Assembly (NCBI RefSeq): GCF_003286125.1
Contig: NZ_QMED01000001.1
Coordinates: 62,001-126,000, forward strand
Source of the DNA: Algibacillus agarilyticus
Lineage (GTDB): Bacteria > Pseudomonadota > Gammaproteobacteria > Enterobacterales > Alteromonadaceae
DNA: 64,000 nt
Direction: 5' to 3'
Each line of letters starts with the position of its first letter. Positions within the stretch are counted from its first letter, which is position 1. Shown here piece by piece: positions 30,725 through 39,867 of this stretch. The notes below the pieces were generated by a model that saw nothing but the letters and a program-made list of their open reading frames with translations, ran no database searches and was not told where the DNA came from. The position numbers were made by a program, and so were the translations under genes.

Positions 30725-30800
30725 GGGTGGTTAGCTCAGTTGGGAGAGCATCGCCCTTACAAGGCGAGGGTCACTGGTTCGAGCCCAGTACCACCCACCA
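30725..30800 (+). tRNA. tRNA-Val (TAC), copy 1
   Basis: 76-nt tRNA with acceptor GGGTGGT/ACCACCC, anticodon TAC in loop CTTACAA, T-arm GGTTCGAGCC, and encoded CCA. It starts about 32 bases after the -10 box. Confidence 0.98.
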
Positions 30801-30832
30801 ACTTAATTCTTGTTTTTGTCGCTTATTAAAGA

Positions 30833-30908
30833 GGGTGGTTAGCTCAGTTGGGAGAGCATCGCCCTTACAAGGCGAGGGTCACTGGTTCGAGCCCAGTACC
30901 ACCCACCA
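30833..30908 (+). tRNA. tRNA-Val (TAC), copy 2
   Basis: Identical to copy 1. TATTAAAGAG directly before it is the inverse of CTCTTTAATA found 13 bases after its CCA. Confidence 0.98.
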
Positions 30909-30948
30909 ATTTTTTTTGGTCCTCTTTAATAGCATAATATATCTGATT

Positions 30949-31024
30949 GGGTGGTTAGCTCAGTTGGGAGAGCATCGCCCTTACAAGGCGAGGGTCACTG
31001 GTTCGAGCCCAGTACCACCCACCA
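30949..31024 (+). tRNA. tRNA-Val (TAC), copy 3
   Basis: Identical to copies 1 and 2. TATCTGATTG at its 5' side is the inverse of CAATCAGATA beyond its 3' side. Confidence 0.98.
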
Positions 31025-31099
31025 ATTTCATTGGTTTCCTCAATCAGATATCCTACACATTCAAAGAAAACATCATTTAAAATTCTACATACTCAGCTG

Positions 31100-31584
31100 T
31101 TTAACGACTAATCCAGTCTCTTGGTTCTACTCTTTCGCACTTCTTACAGTTTAATTTCAAGCCTAATTTACTTTTTCGACCAGCTGGAGTGATCACCCAT
31201 TCTCGGTTAATAAAAGGTGGTTGGTGACGTACATGTTGATTGTGACCACAAGCTAGCTCTGCAACCCAATCTTCGATCTCATCCTGATGAAAACCAATTA
31301 TACCAATTCATATAAATAAGTGATCTCTCAGAATGCATCCAGCGGTTTTTGAACAAGGCGTCGGTGTGTAGGAATGGTTGTTCCCTTACAAATACCGAGA
31401 ACGTAGGTCAAAAGCCGCTGGGGCATTCCTTTCAGGCGAGTTTTAAATGCGCTTACTCTGTGTTGCTCGAACTCAAAAGAGCACCACTATTCTTTCATGT
31501 AAGCGCATTTAAACGCTCGCTGAGTGGGCACTTATTATTACGGATTGGTATTATAGGTTGTAGATATGCCTTTACTTTTAGCAT
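31100..31584 (-). pseudogene. DUF3565 gene interrupted by a family B element
   Basis: On the minus strand an ATG at 31584 opens MLKVKAYLQPI. The frame then runs into the family B element (31300-31551). After the element it resumes with IGFHQDEIEDWVAELACGH, then NQHVRHQPPFINREWV and a C-terminal LNCKKCERVEPRDWISR before a stop at 31100-31102. Removing the element with one copy of a short duplicated target (TTA to ATTAT) restores an unbroken frame of about 76 codons. The result matches the DUF3565 family (conserved CGH-QHVRH-PP and CxxC). The gene follows tatD by 11 bases and was probably its operon partner. It is almost certainly inactive, though the part after the element could be re-initiated. 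Confidence 0.85.
31300..31551. repeat. Family B MITE-like element, copy 2
   Basis: A 252-bp copy with the same terminal inverted repeats (ATACCAAT...ATTGGTAT) and the same two internal hairpins as the copy at 15247, but lacking the extra segment of about 65 bases. It lies inside a DUF3565 gene, with flanks ATTAT on both sides depending on where the element edge is drawn. It has no open frame of its own. Confidence 0.92.
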
Positions 31585-31595
31585 GGCGACTATAG

Positions 31596-32393
31596 TTAAA
31601 CTGACTTGAGTGCCGGTTTATTTGTTAAAGAGAAAAGTTGATAAAAATTATGTGTTGTTATTGTAGCAAGTTCATCTATTGAGATACCTTTTAAGTCGGC
31701 CACAAATTGCGCTACGTTTTTAACATAAGCAGGTTGATTTTGCTTACCACGATGAGGAATAGGCGCTAGCCAAGGAGAATCGGTTTCGATCAATAGTCGG
31801 TCTAATGGAATCTCTCTAACGGTACTTTGCAATTCTGCCGCATTTTTAAACGTGACAATCCCAGAAATAGAAATATAAAATCCCAATTCCATCGCTTGTT
31901 CAGCCATTTCTAAAGACTCAGTAAAGCAATGTAAAACCCCACCCACTTTTTCTGCACCTTCCTGTTTTAAAATATCAATAGTTTCTTGTCTAGCATCACG
32001 GGTATGAATAATAAGCGGTTTATTTAAGGCAACAGCCGCACGTACATGTTTTCGGAAAGAATCAATTTGGATATCTTTACTTTCTGGAGAGTAAAAAAAA
32101 TCTAATCCGGTTTCGCCCACCGCGACAACTCGTTCATCAGATGCTAAACGAATTAGATCGTCATATTCATACTCAGCATCTTCTTGATGTAAGGGGTGAA
32201 CACCACATGATATAGAAACGCAATCGAACGGCTTTACCGCTTCAACCATGCTTGAGAAATCTTGCAAAGATACTGAAACACAAAGAAAATGCTCAACCCC
32301 CTGCTCTTTAGCTAAACCAATGACACTATTTAAGCCATCATCAAACTCTTCAAGTTTTAATCTGTCTAAATGACAGTGTGAATCAACAAACAC
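31596..32393 (-). CDS. TatD-family metal-dependent deoxyribonuclease (YcfH-like)
   Basis: A 265-aa amidohydrolase-fold protein. The metal ligands appear in VDSHCHLD, VGETGLDFFYSPE, PLIIHTRDA, GVLHCFTES and LIETDSPWLAP. TatD-family proteins hydrolyse DNA 3' ends or deal with D-aminoacyl bonds. It is the end of the tmk-holB-pilZ-tatD run, as in Pseudomonas and relatives. Confidence 0.95.
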   Translation of the reverse strand: MFVDSHCHLDRLKLEEFDDGLNSVIGLAKEQGVEHFLCVSVSLQDFSSMVEAVKPFDCVSISCGVHPLHQEDAEYEYDDLIRLASDERVVAVGETGLDFFYSPESKDIQIDSFRKHVRAAVALNKPLIIHTRDARQETIDILKQEGAEKVGGVLHCFTESLEMAEQAMELGFYISISGIVTFKNAAELQSTVREIPLDRLLIETDSPWLAPIPHRGKQNQPAYVKNVAQFVADLKGISIDELATITTHNFYQLFSLTNKPALKSV

Positions 32394-32457
32394 TTATTAC
32401 ACTCCGAAAAACTACGCCTAAAATAAAGACTAAACGAATAATACATGGCCCATAAAA

Positions 32458-32784
32458 TTACATCGTATAGGTAGGTTCACTCGAATTAAGTAATGTCCCT
32501 AACATCGTTTCTATACGATCTTTAACACGATCTTTATCATCAATAAAGGCAATCCCAATGCCTTGTGGCGTCGCACTTGAAGCCCCCAATGGATTCAGCC
32601 AAGCGACTTGACCGGAAACGATAAGTGAGTCGAGCGCATTGGGTAATAAAACACTTAGCGCGACCGCATCTCCCATATCGTAGGGGCGAGTTGTTTGCAC
32701 AAATAAGCCACCGTTGTTAAAAAATGACATATAGCTTTTATATAATTCTTGTACGGTTCTAAATTCAACAGGGATCTCTTGCAT
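32458..32784 (-). CDS. pilZ: PilZ-domain protein of the type IV pilus system
   Basis: A 108-aa protein consisting of one PilZ domain. The N-terminal RxxxR motif of c-di-GMP-binding PilZ proteins is missing: only EFRTVQELYKSYM is seen. This agrees with the original PilZ subtype found between holB and tatD, which does not bind c-di-GMP and is needed for pilus assembly with PilB and FimX. The later GGLFVQTTRPYDMGD and GQVAWLNP segments are typical. Confidence 0.9.
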   Translation of the reverse strand: MQEIPVEFRTVQELYKSYMSFFNNGGLFVQTTRPYDMGDAVALSVLLPNALDSLIVSGQVAWLNPLGASSATPQGIGIAFIDDKDRVKDRIETMLGTLLNSSEPTYTM

Positions 32785-32788
32785 CTAT

Positions 32789-33730
32789 TTACACTCCAGA
32801 TGTTTGACTATGGGATATTTTATGGCAAAGCTGCTGATAGTTCAGTTTTTTATTTACCCCATTGTAATGGCTTTGCCGTTGGCTTGTTAACACTGCTTGA
32901 TACATATCCATAATTTTATATCGCTGATCTTGGCGCGGGATCTGAAGGTCGACACCTTGTGATTTAACCTTCATCCATTTATTTAACGCCTGCATAAGCC
33001 AAATGTAGTAAAAGGCGATATCCTCTTCATTAATCGTTTTACTAAATTCAGCCGTGCTCACCTTTCCACTTAACAATGCTTTAAACTGACTCAGATATTC
33101 AGCTCGTTTTAATAAATAATCAGTTGAATAATGAGCAAGAGCGGTTAAAGGAGCCTGCCCCATATCTTCAAATATAACGTCAAATTGCGTTGGTTCGATC
33201 TTTTGTTCATTCAACCAAGGTAATAATTCGGGTAAGGTAGGGCTTTTAATTTTATAAAGCTGACAACGACTAATCAATGTGGGTAACAACTGGCTAACCG
33301 ATTCAGTGGTTAATATAATATAAGAATGCGGGAACGGCTCTTCGAGTGTTTTAAGCAGTGCGTTGGCAGCTGACTCAGTCATTTTATAACTCTGATTAAC
33401 CACAAACACTAGGTTTCCACCTAATTGAGATTTATGCTGAGATTTATTAACTAAAGCACGAATTTGATCAACACCAATCGAGTTAGCGTCTAGATCACTA
33501 ATTTGAAAATAATCAGGGTGATTGCCATGTTTAAATAAATGACAAGATTTACATTGGCCACAGGCTTCAATATTAGGTGTTTGACATAACAAGACTTGAG
33601 AAAGATCACGGGTAAGTTCAAATTTACCCATCCCTGCCCTTGCCTCAATTAAAAGGCCATGGTGCAAACGTTTAGACAAAAATTGATTCGTTATTTTTTG
33701 CGTTACGTCACGCAACCAAGGATACATCAT
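32789..33730 (-). CDS. holB: DNA polymerase III delta-prime subunit
   Basis: Clamp-loader subunit of 313 aa. It shows a degenerate Walker A region ([15 protein letters not shown]), zinc-binding Cys residues in [18 protein letters not shown], and the sensor region [13 protein letters not shown] followed by LISRCQ. It overlaps the end of tmk by 4 bases. Confidence 0.95.
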   Translation of the reverse strand: MMYPWLRDVTQKITNQFLSKRLHHGLLIEARAGMGKFELTRDLSQVLLCQTPNIEACGQCKSCHLFKHGNHPDYFQISDLDANSIGVDQIRALVNKSQHKSQLGGNLVFVVNQSYKMTESAANALLKTLEEPFPHSYIILTTESVSQLLPTLISRCQLYKIKSPTLPELLPWLNEQKIEPTQFDVIFEDMGQAPLTALAHYSTDYLLKRAEYLSQFKALLSGKVSTAEFSKTINEEDIAFYYIWLMQALNKWMKVKSQGVDLQIPRQDQRYKIMDMYQAVLTSQRQSHYNGVNKKLNYQQLCHKISHSQTSGV

Positions 33731-34344
33731 GGATACGCCCTATTTAGCGCATCAATGATAGACTGATGCACGTCCTCAATTGTTTGCATCGCATCAATGG
33801 TTACAATGCTTGCATCTTCAGCTGCTATTGCAAGGTAACGTTGTCGAGTACGTTCAAAAAAACTGAGTTGCTCTAACTCTATACGGTCGAGTTCGCTACG
33901 GGCACTTGCTCGCGCTAAACCCACTTTAGGCTCAATGTCTAAATAAAGCGTTAAATCAGGTTTAAACCCTTTTAAAACAGCATGGCGAATAGGGTCAAGC
34001 AATTCATCTGAGATCCCGCGCCCACCGCCTTGATAAGCTCGAGAAGATAAGTCATGACGATCGCCAACAACCCATTTTCCTTGCGCCATATTAGGCTTAA
34101 TAACGGTTTCGATTAACTGAACTCGGCTAGCATACATAATAAGCAATTCGGCTTCAGGAGTAACAACTTCATCTCGCACTTGCTTAATGAGTGTTCTTAA
34201 CTCTTCAGCCAATGGCGTACCACCTGGTTCGCGGGTTTTAGCATAAGCTATTTCACGTTGGTTTAACCAAAACTCGATGGCCTTAATAGCCGTTGACTTA
34301 CCAGCCCCTTCTAAACCTTCAATCACAATAAATTGAGTTTGCAT
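33727..34344 (-). CDS. tmk: Thymidylate kinase
   Basis: Phosphorylates dTMP to dTDP. Over 205 aa it shows the P-loop [12 protein letters not shown], the DRx motif [18 protein letters not shown] and the LID region. It is followed by holB, whose start overlaps its end. Confidence 0.97.
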   Translation of the reverse strand: MQTQFIVIEGLEGAGKSTAIKAIEFWLNQREIAYAKTREPGGTPLAEELRTLIKQVRDEVVTPEAELLIMYASRVQLIETVIKPNMAQGKWVVGDRHDLSSRAYQGGGRGISDELLDPIRHAVLKGFKPDLTLYLDIEPKVGLARASARSELDRIELEQLSFFERTRQRYLAIAAEDASIVTIDAMQTIEDVHQSIIDALNRAYP

Positions 34345-34350
34345 TTAGGT

Positions 34351-35376
34351 TTAACCCTTATTCTTTAATTGACGTAAATAATCTTTAACTGCTCTATTAT
34401 GATCAGCTAAATTTCTTGAAAATGTATGACCACCTGAGCCACTTGCAACAAAATAATAATAATCACTCACTAATGGCTGTACAGCAGCTTGTATTGCAGA
34501 TTTTCCCGGCATCGCGATTGGGGTAGGCGGTAACCCTTTAATCACATAAGTATTATAAGCTGTTTTTTGTTTAAGATGCGCACGTGTTATATCGCCTTTG
34601 TATAGCTCACCTAAACCATATATAACCGTTGGATCAGTCTGCAAGCGCATGTTCTTTTTTAACCGATTATAAAAAACAGATGAGACCATGGGCATTTCAT
34701 TGACAATAGCCGTTTCTTTTTCGATTATCGAAGCCAAGGTTAAAATTTCATAATCATCTAGTACGGTATCATATTCAGTTAATTGACTATTATGCATTGC
34801 ATCGTTCAGCACTTCTTCCATGCGAGAATGTGCTTGCTGTATCAGTTCAATATCTGTCGTTCCGGCATAAAAAACATACGTGTCTGGAAATAATAAACCT
34901 TCAATAGATCCCTTTCTTTTAAACTTATTTAACGCTTTATCATGATGAGAGACCAGTGTTTTGATAATATAAGGATGCTGCTGCAATTGCGTCCACCAAT
35001 CTCGCCATTGACTACCTTCAATAAACGTTATTTTAAACTCAGCCGGCTTAGCATTAAGAATATATTCGATCAGTTCTCGTTGAGTTAACTCACTCGGAAT
35101 TCGATATAAACCGGCTTTAAGCGTTTTAAACTCAGGGTTAACCCAGCGCAATACTTTAAAAGGAAAAACAGAATCAATCGAACCTTGCGAAGCTAATTCA
35201 TTAATTAACCGATAATAAGACCAGCCTTTTTTGACTTCATAAAGCTCGGTAGTTTGCTCTGCGGGGAGCTGCCAAGTATTATTTACATAAAATAACAAGC
35301 CACCAAGCCATGTTAGTAAACTGAAAAATGAAACTATAATTAATTTGAAAAACCAATGGATTTTAATATTCAACAC
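34351..35376 (-). CDS. mltG: Endolytic murein transglycosylase MltG
   Basis: Inner-membrane YceG-family enzyme of 341 aa. It has one N-terminal membrane helix (FFKLIIVSFFSLLTWLGGLLFYV), a LysM-like region, and the catalytic Glu in LASIIEKETAI followed by VFYNRLKKNMRLQTDPTVIYG and PTPIAMPGKSAI. It cuts nascent glycan strands. The gene overlaps the end of pabC by 14 bases, the usual neighbour in gammaproteobacteria. Confidence 0.96.
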   Translation of the reverse strand: MLNIKIHWFFKLIIVSFFSLLTWLGGLLFYVNNTWQLPAEQTTELYEVKKGWSYYRLINELASQGSIDSVFPFKVLRWVNPEFKTLKAGLYRIPSELTQRELIEYILNAKPAEFKITFIEGSQWRDWWTQLQQHPYIIKTLVSHHDKALNKFKRKGSIEGLLFPDTYVFYAGTTDIELIQQAHSRMEEVLNDAMHNSQLTEYDTVLDDYEILTLASIIEKETAIVNEMPMVSSVFYNRLKKNMRLQTDPTVIYGLGELYKGDITRAHLKQKTAYNTYVIKGLPPTPIAMPGKSAIQAAVQPLVSDYYYFVASGSGGHTFSRNLADHNRAVKDYLRQLKNKG

Positions 35377-36163
35377 TATTTTTCACTTGCTCAACTAAAG
35401 TTGTATTCATTTTAATACCCGCTAACTTAATAACAGGCACAATACCAATTAATGCATTACAAATAAATGCAGAGCTGATTTCATTTAATCTCGATTGGTG
35501 TATTTCTATTTCTTTTATCGTTTGATTTTCCGCTTTAAATTTATTCATTATATGTTGCCGCAGAACACCATTAATGCCCGCTTTGTCTAGTAAAGGTGTT
35601 TGCCATTCGCCTTGTCGAAATAAGAAAATATTGGCCACGGATGTTTCAATTAAAGAATTGTTTAAATCAAAGACTAAACCATCAAGCAAGTTACGTTGCA
35701 TAAGCTCATTTTTAATTAAAACTTGCTCAAGTCGATTACAATGTTTTAAACCGGCTAATATAGGTTGATGACCTAATTTAAACTCAACTTGCTCAAGATT
35801 AATACCTTGCTGCATATTATCGAGTAAAGTTTGAGGACGGTCGGATACAAATAGATAGACATTAGCTTCACAACCAAGACCAGCATAACCGCGTTGACTC
35901 TCACCGCGTGAAATAACAACTTTTATTACACCAAATTGTTTTTTCAATGCCTCATTTTGCATTGCTTGCCAAACGGTTTGCCAAGAAATTGCAGCAAACT
36001 GTAAACGCTCAGAAGCGATTTGTAAGCGTTGCTTATGTAAATCAAACAAGCAGACTTTGCCATCGTGGATCTTAGCCGTTGTAAAATGCGCATCACCAAA
36101 TTGTACTGCACGATCAAAAGCACTCACTTGTTGGCGCCCAGTCTCAGCAATAAAAATATTCAT
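35363..36163 (-). CDS. pabC: Aminodeoxychorismate lyase
   Basis: Class IV PLP enzyme that releases p-aminobenzoate and pyruvate for folate synthesis. Motifs: RAVQFGDAHFTT at the N-terminus, the PLP Lys in GLKHCNRLEQVL, NSLIETSVANIF and the C-terminal ICNALIGIVPV. The frame opens at 36193, but the ATG at 36163 (MNIFIAETG, 266 aa) with AAGGTAGAG upstream fits family length better. The alternative ATG at 36184 cannot be ruled out. Confidence 0.92.
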   Translation of the reverse strand: MNIFIAETGRQQVSAFDRAVQFGDAHFTTAKIHDGKVCLFDLHKQRLQIASERLQFAAISWQTVWQAMQNEALKKQFGVIKVVISRGESQRGYAGLGCEANVYLFVSDRPQTLLDNMQQGINLEQVEFKLGHQPILAGLKHCNRLEQVLIKNELMQRNLLDGLVFDLNNSLIETSVANIFLFRQGEWQTPLLDKAGINGVLRQHIMNKFKAENQTIKEIEIHQSRLNEISSAFICNALIGIVPVIKLAGIKMNTTLVEQVKNSVEY

Positions 36164-36328
36164 ACCGTTTGGCTCTACCTTCATGATCAACAATTTGGCT
36201 CATTTTAATCAAGTTTATCGTATAAGGATCACGCAAACAGCGCTTAATCCACCAACTTAGCAACAAGTCATTTTAAAATTGACGTTACGAGTGGTTAAAC
36301 TCGTTTAATGCACCACTATTTTACCTAC

Positions 36329-36356
36329 AAAAAAGGCCTGCAAGCAGGCCTTTTTT
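36329..36356. terminator. Terminator after fabF
   Basis: Perfect stem AAAAAAGGCCTGC/GCAGGCCTTTTTT with an AA loop. It ends the fatty-acid operon on the minus strand, and pabC then needs its own promoter, in the 166 bases that follow. Confidence 0.93.
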
Positions 36357-36375
36357 ATTGCACTAATAAATAAAA

Positions 36376-37614
36376 CTAAACACGTTTAAATATTAATGAC
36401 CCATTTGTTCCACCAAATCCGAATGAGTTACATAATGCATACTCGATATCAGCTTGACGTGCTTCATGCGGGACATAATCAAGATCACAGCCTTCATCCG
36501 GGTTATCTAAATTAATAGTCGGAGGAATCGCACCATCTTGTACCGCTTTAGCTGTAATAATAGCTTCAATGGCTCCGGCAGCACCTAATAGATGCCCAGT
36601 CATTGATTTAGTCGAACTGACTGCTAATTTATGCGCATGATCACCAAATAAGTTTTTAACCGCAGCGGTTTCAGCTTTATCACCAACAGGTGTTGAAGTG
36701 CCGTGAGCATTAATGTAAGCCACTTTATCAAGTGCAAGACCAGCATCATTCAATGCATTAGCCATGGCAGCTTGAGCGCCTCGGCCATCTTCCGGTGGAG
36801 ATGTGATGTGATTAGCATCACCACTCATACCAAAACCGACTAACTCGGCATAAATTTTAGCTCCACGGGCTTTGGCATGCTCATATTCTTCAAGCATAAC
36901 AACACCAGCACCATCACCCATAACAAAACCATCACGGTCTTTATCCCATGGACGACTTGCACGTGTTGGATCATCGTTGCGTGAAGATAATGCACGAGCA
37001 GCTGCGAAGCCACCTAAACCTAAAGGTGTAGTGGCCGCTTCAGCGCCACCCGCTAACATCGCATCTGCATCGCCATAAGCGATCATACGGGCAGCGTGCC
37101 CAATACAATGAACCCCAGTCGTACAAGCGGTTGTGATCGCAATATTAGGGCCTTGTAAATTATACATAATCGACAAATGACCAGAGATCATATTAATAAT
37201 TGTCGACGGCACAAAAAATGGCGACATCCGCTTAGGACCACTGTTTAATAATTTGTTGTGGTTCTCTTCTATAAGAGATAAACCACCGATACCCGATCCA
37301 ATCGTTGCGCCTACGCGATGAGCGTTTTCGCTTGTGATCTCAATACCAGAATCTTTAAATGCTTGAATACCAGCAGCAACACCATATTGGATAAATAAAT
37401 CCATTTTTTTGGCTTCTTTTTTTGGTAAATATGCTTCTATATCGAAACCTTTTACCAAACCGCTGATTTGTGTAGTGAATTTAGACACATCAAAAGTATC
37501 AATTACTTGAATACCACTTTGACCCGCTAATAATGCTTTCCATGAATCGTCAACTGAGTTACCAACAGGCGACAGCATGCCCAGGCCAGTTAAGACTACG
37601 CGACGTTTAGACAC
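36376..37614 (-). CDS. fabF: 3-oxoacyl-ACP synthase II
   Basis: Condensing enzyme of fatty-acid elongation, 412 aa. It has the catalytic Cys in [14 protein letters not shown], one His in [14 protein letters not shown], the other in [15 protein letters not shown], and the C-terminal SFGFGGTN. It begins with GTG, supported by a strong GGAGG 8 bases upstream. A terminator lies between it and acpP, so its level is probably set below that of acyl carrier protein. Confidence 0.97.
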   Translation of the reverse strand: MSKRRVVLTGLGMLSPVGNSVDDSWKALLAGQSGIQVIDTFDVSKFTTQISGLVKGFDIEAYLPKKEAKKMDLFIQYGVAAGIQAFKDSGIEITSENAHRVGATIGSGIGGLSLIEENHNKLLNSGPKRMSPFFVPSTIINMISGHLSIMYNLQGPNIAITTACTTGVHCIGHAARMIAYGDADAMLAGGAEAATTPLGLGGFAAARALSSRNDDPTRASRPWDKDRDGFVMGDGAGVVMLEEYEHAKARGAKIYAELVGFGMSGDANHITSPPEDGRGAQAAMANALNDAGLALDKVAYINAHGTSTPVGDKAETAAVKNLFGDHAHKLAVSSTKSMTGHLLGAAGAIEAIITAKAVQDGAIPPTINLDNPDEGCDLDYVPHEARQADIEYALCNSFGFGGTNGSLIFKRV

Positions 37615-37653
37615 TTTTCTTGCCTCCGAAAGGAGAAATAACAGATGGGAAAT

Positions 37654-37677
37654 AAAAAAGGCGGTCTGAAAACCGCC
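37654..37677 (-). terminator. Partial terminator between acpP and fabF
   Basis: On the minus strand GGCGGT, a 6-base loop, ACCGCC, then six T. It lies 10 bases after the acpP stop and 40 before the fabF start. It probably lets acpP be made in excess while some transcripts continue. Confidence 0.85.
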
Positions 37678-37686
37678 CTGTGGTAA

Positions 37687-37923
37687 TTAGTCTTGATTAG
37701 CTGTAACGTAATCAATAGCTGTTTGAACAGTAGTGATTTTTTCAGCTTCTTCATCAGGAATTTCAGTATCAAATTCTTCTTCTAAAGCCATAACTAATTC
37801 AACTGTATCTAGTGAATCAGCGCCTAAATCGTCAACAAATGACGCTTCATTGCGAGCGTCTTCTTCTTTAACGCCTAACTGTTCAACGATGATTTTTTTA
37901 ACTCTTTCTTCGATAGTGCTCAT
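37687..37923 (-). CDS. acpP: Acyl carrier protein
   Basis: A 78-aa acidic protein with the phosphopantetheine Ser in [23 protein letters not shown]. It carries the growing acyl chain. AAGGGA precedes the ATG. A 211-base gap before it (37924-38134) contains likely promoters, including TTGCAT-18-TACACT, and the small palindrome TAGACCAGTCTA. Confidence 0.98.
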   Translation of the reverse strand: MSTIEERVKKIIVEQLGVKEEDARNEASFVDDLGADSLDTVELVMALEEEFDTEIPDEEAEKITTVQTAIDYVTANQD

Positions 37924-38134
37924 AAGTGTATCCCTTAGAATATATGCAATATAAATATTGCCGATAGTGTATTTGATTCGTTAAATCAGATGCAAGTTAA
38001 GATTGACAAAACTAGACTGGTCTAACCTGTATAACGCAATAATTACGCACATAATAACTTGTATAAATCGCATTTCAAGCTTTAAGTAGCCGATTTAGGC
38101 GCTAAAAACTATCACTTGATTAATAATCAAGCAA

Positions 38135-38875
38135 TTATGCCATGTGCATACCACCATTTACGTGGATAGTCTCACCTGTAATATAAGCGGCTTCTTTAGA
38201 TGCTAAAAATAAAACAGTTGATGCGATCTCTTCTGGTTGACCTAAACGGGCAGCTGGGATGTTAGCAAAGATGCCTGCTTTTTGCTCATCGTTTAAAGAT
38301 TTAGTCATATCGGTATCAATGAAACCAGGAGCAACGGTATTAACCGTAATACCACGAGAAGCAACTTCTTTCGCTAAGGCTTTAGAAAAACCAATGACGC
38401 CTGCTTTAGCAGCACAGTAGTTAGCTTGACCAGGGTTACCTGTAGATCCAACAACTGACCCAATATTAATAATACGACCATGACGTTTTTTCATCATTGG
38501 ACGCAAAGCGGTTTTTGAAATACGGAAAATAGACGTTAAATTGGTATCAATAATGGCATCCCAATCTTCTTCTTTCATGCGCATCATCAAGTTATCACGA
38601 GTGATACCGGCATTGTTAATAAGGATATCAACATCGCCAAACGTCTCTTTAATTTCTTTAAATGTAGCCGTTATGCTATCAGTATCGGTTACGTTTAAAA
38701 CTAGACCTTTACCATTATCACCTAAATAATCGCTAATCGCTGCAGCCCCATTTTCGCTTGTAGCCGTACCGACTACTTTAGCGCCGGCAGCAACTAATTT
38801 AAGAGCGATCTCTTTACCAATACCTCGGCTAGCGCCAGTGACTAGAGCCGTTTGCCCTTCTAAATTTGAAAACAT
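38135..38875 (-). CDS. fabG: 3-oxoacyl-ACP reductase
   Basis: Short-chain dehydrogenase of 246 aa that reduces beta-ketoacyl-ACP with NADPH. It has TGASRGIGKEIA, NNAGITRDNLMMRM, the catalytic Ser in IGSVVGSTG and YCAAKAG with the Tyr/Lys pair. It lies 5 bases after fabD. Confidence 0.98.
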   Translation of the reverse strand: MFSNLEGQTALVTGASRGIGKEIALKLVAAGAKVVGTATSENGAAAISDYLGDNGKGLVLNVTDTDSITATFKEIKETFGDVDILINNAGITRDNLMMRMKEEDWDAIIDTNLTSIFRISKTALRPMMKKRHGRIINIGSVVGSTGNPGQANYCAAKAGVIGFSKALAKEVASRGITVNTVAPGFIDTDMTKSLNDEQKAGIFANIPAARLGQPEEIASTVLFLASKEAAYITGETIHVNGGMHMA

Positions 38876-38880
38876 ACTTG

Positions 38881-39816
38881 TTACTCGCTAATAAATGAAT
38901 TTAATGAATTAAGGTCATTAACTGGCGCCGCCGTCAATGATTTATCGATTCGTTTAGTTAAACCCGTTAATACTTTACCAGGGCCAACTTCTACTAATCG
39001 TGTAACCCCTAAAGAGGCTAACTTTTGAACCGTCTCAGTCCAGCGTACCGGGCAATATAACTGACGAACTAATGCATCTTTAATCGCTTCAGCGCTTTCT
39101 TCTATCGCTACGTCTACATTATTAATTAAAGCTAAGTTAGGTGCCGATACTGAAATATCGTTTAATGAATTAGCTAAAGAGTCAGCCGCGGGTTTCATTA
39201 ATGCACAATGCGAAGGCACGCTAACAGGTAAAGGCAATGCTCTTTTAGCACCCGCAGCTTTACAAGCTGCGCCTGCTCGTTCTACCGCTGCTTTATGACC
39301 GGCAATCACAACCTGCCCTGGTGAATTAAAATTAACGGCAGAGACAACCTCATCGCCTGCGCTTTCTATACACGCTTGCTTAACTGCTTCATCATCAAGG
39401 CCAATAATGGCAAACATGCCGCCAACACCGGCGGGAACAGCCGCTTGCATAAATTGACCACGCGCTTCAACTAATTTAATTGCATCTTCAAAAGCGATAA
39501 CGCCTGCAGCAACCAAAGCAGAATATTCACCTAAGCTATGGCCAGCAATATAAGCAGGTTCAGGTAAACCTTTCTCTCGCATCACCGCTAAAATAGCCAT
39601 ACTAGCAGCAAGTAAGGCGGGTTGGGTTATATGCGTTTCACCGAGTTTTTCATCAGTACCATTCGCAATAATATCCCAAAGATCATAACCTAAAGCAGCA
39701 CTTGCCTTAGCAAATGTTTCTTTAACGATAGGAAACTCTTGATAAAGATCATTTAGCATTCCAATGGTTTGCGAACCTTGACCAGGAAATACATAAGCAA
39801 TTTTTTGTTCAGACAT
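38881..39816 (-). CDS. fabD: Malonyl-CoA:ACP transacylase
   Basis: A 311-aa enzyme that loads malonyl onto acyl carrier protein. It shows VFPGQGSQTIGM, the nucleophile Ser in AGHSLGEYSALVAAG, and the catalytic His in PVSVPSHCALM. The frame opens with GTG at 39825, three codons before the ATG at 39816. I prefer the ATG, which gives the family-typical MSEQKIAYVFPGQGSQ. Confidence 0.97.
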   Translation of the reverse strand: MSEQKIAYVFPGQGSQTIGMLNDLYQEFPIVKETFAKASAALGYDLWDIIANGTDEKLGETHITQPALLAASMAILAVMREKGLPEPAYIAGHSLGEYSALVAAGVIAFEDAIKLVEARGQFMQAAVPAGVGGMFAIIGLDDEAVKQACIESAGDEVVSAVNFNSPGQVVIAGHKAAVERAGAACKAAGAKRALPLPVSVPSHCALMKPAADSLANSLNDISVSAPNLALINNVDVAIEESAEAIKDALVRQLYCPVRWTETVQKLASLGVTRLVEVGPGKVLTGLTKRIDKSLTAAPVNDLNSLNSFISE

Positions 39817-39867
39817 ATTTTTCACTTTTAATAAAAATAAAGCCCTAAAAAGGGCTTAAAGTAATAA

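Noticed and set aside
30727-31154. Open frames across the three tRNA-Val genes giving repeated VSSVGRASPLQGEGHWFEPSTTHQ-like peptides
   Set aside because: They are translations of identical tRNA genes in one frame; the repetition comes from the tRNAs and not from a protein.
31349-31609. 86-codon plus-strand frame
   Set aside because: It lies over the family B element and the antisense of the DUF3565 remnant. It has no ribosome site and no recognisable domain.
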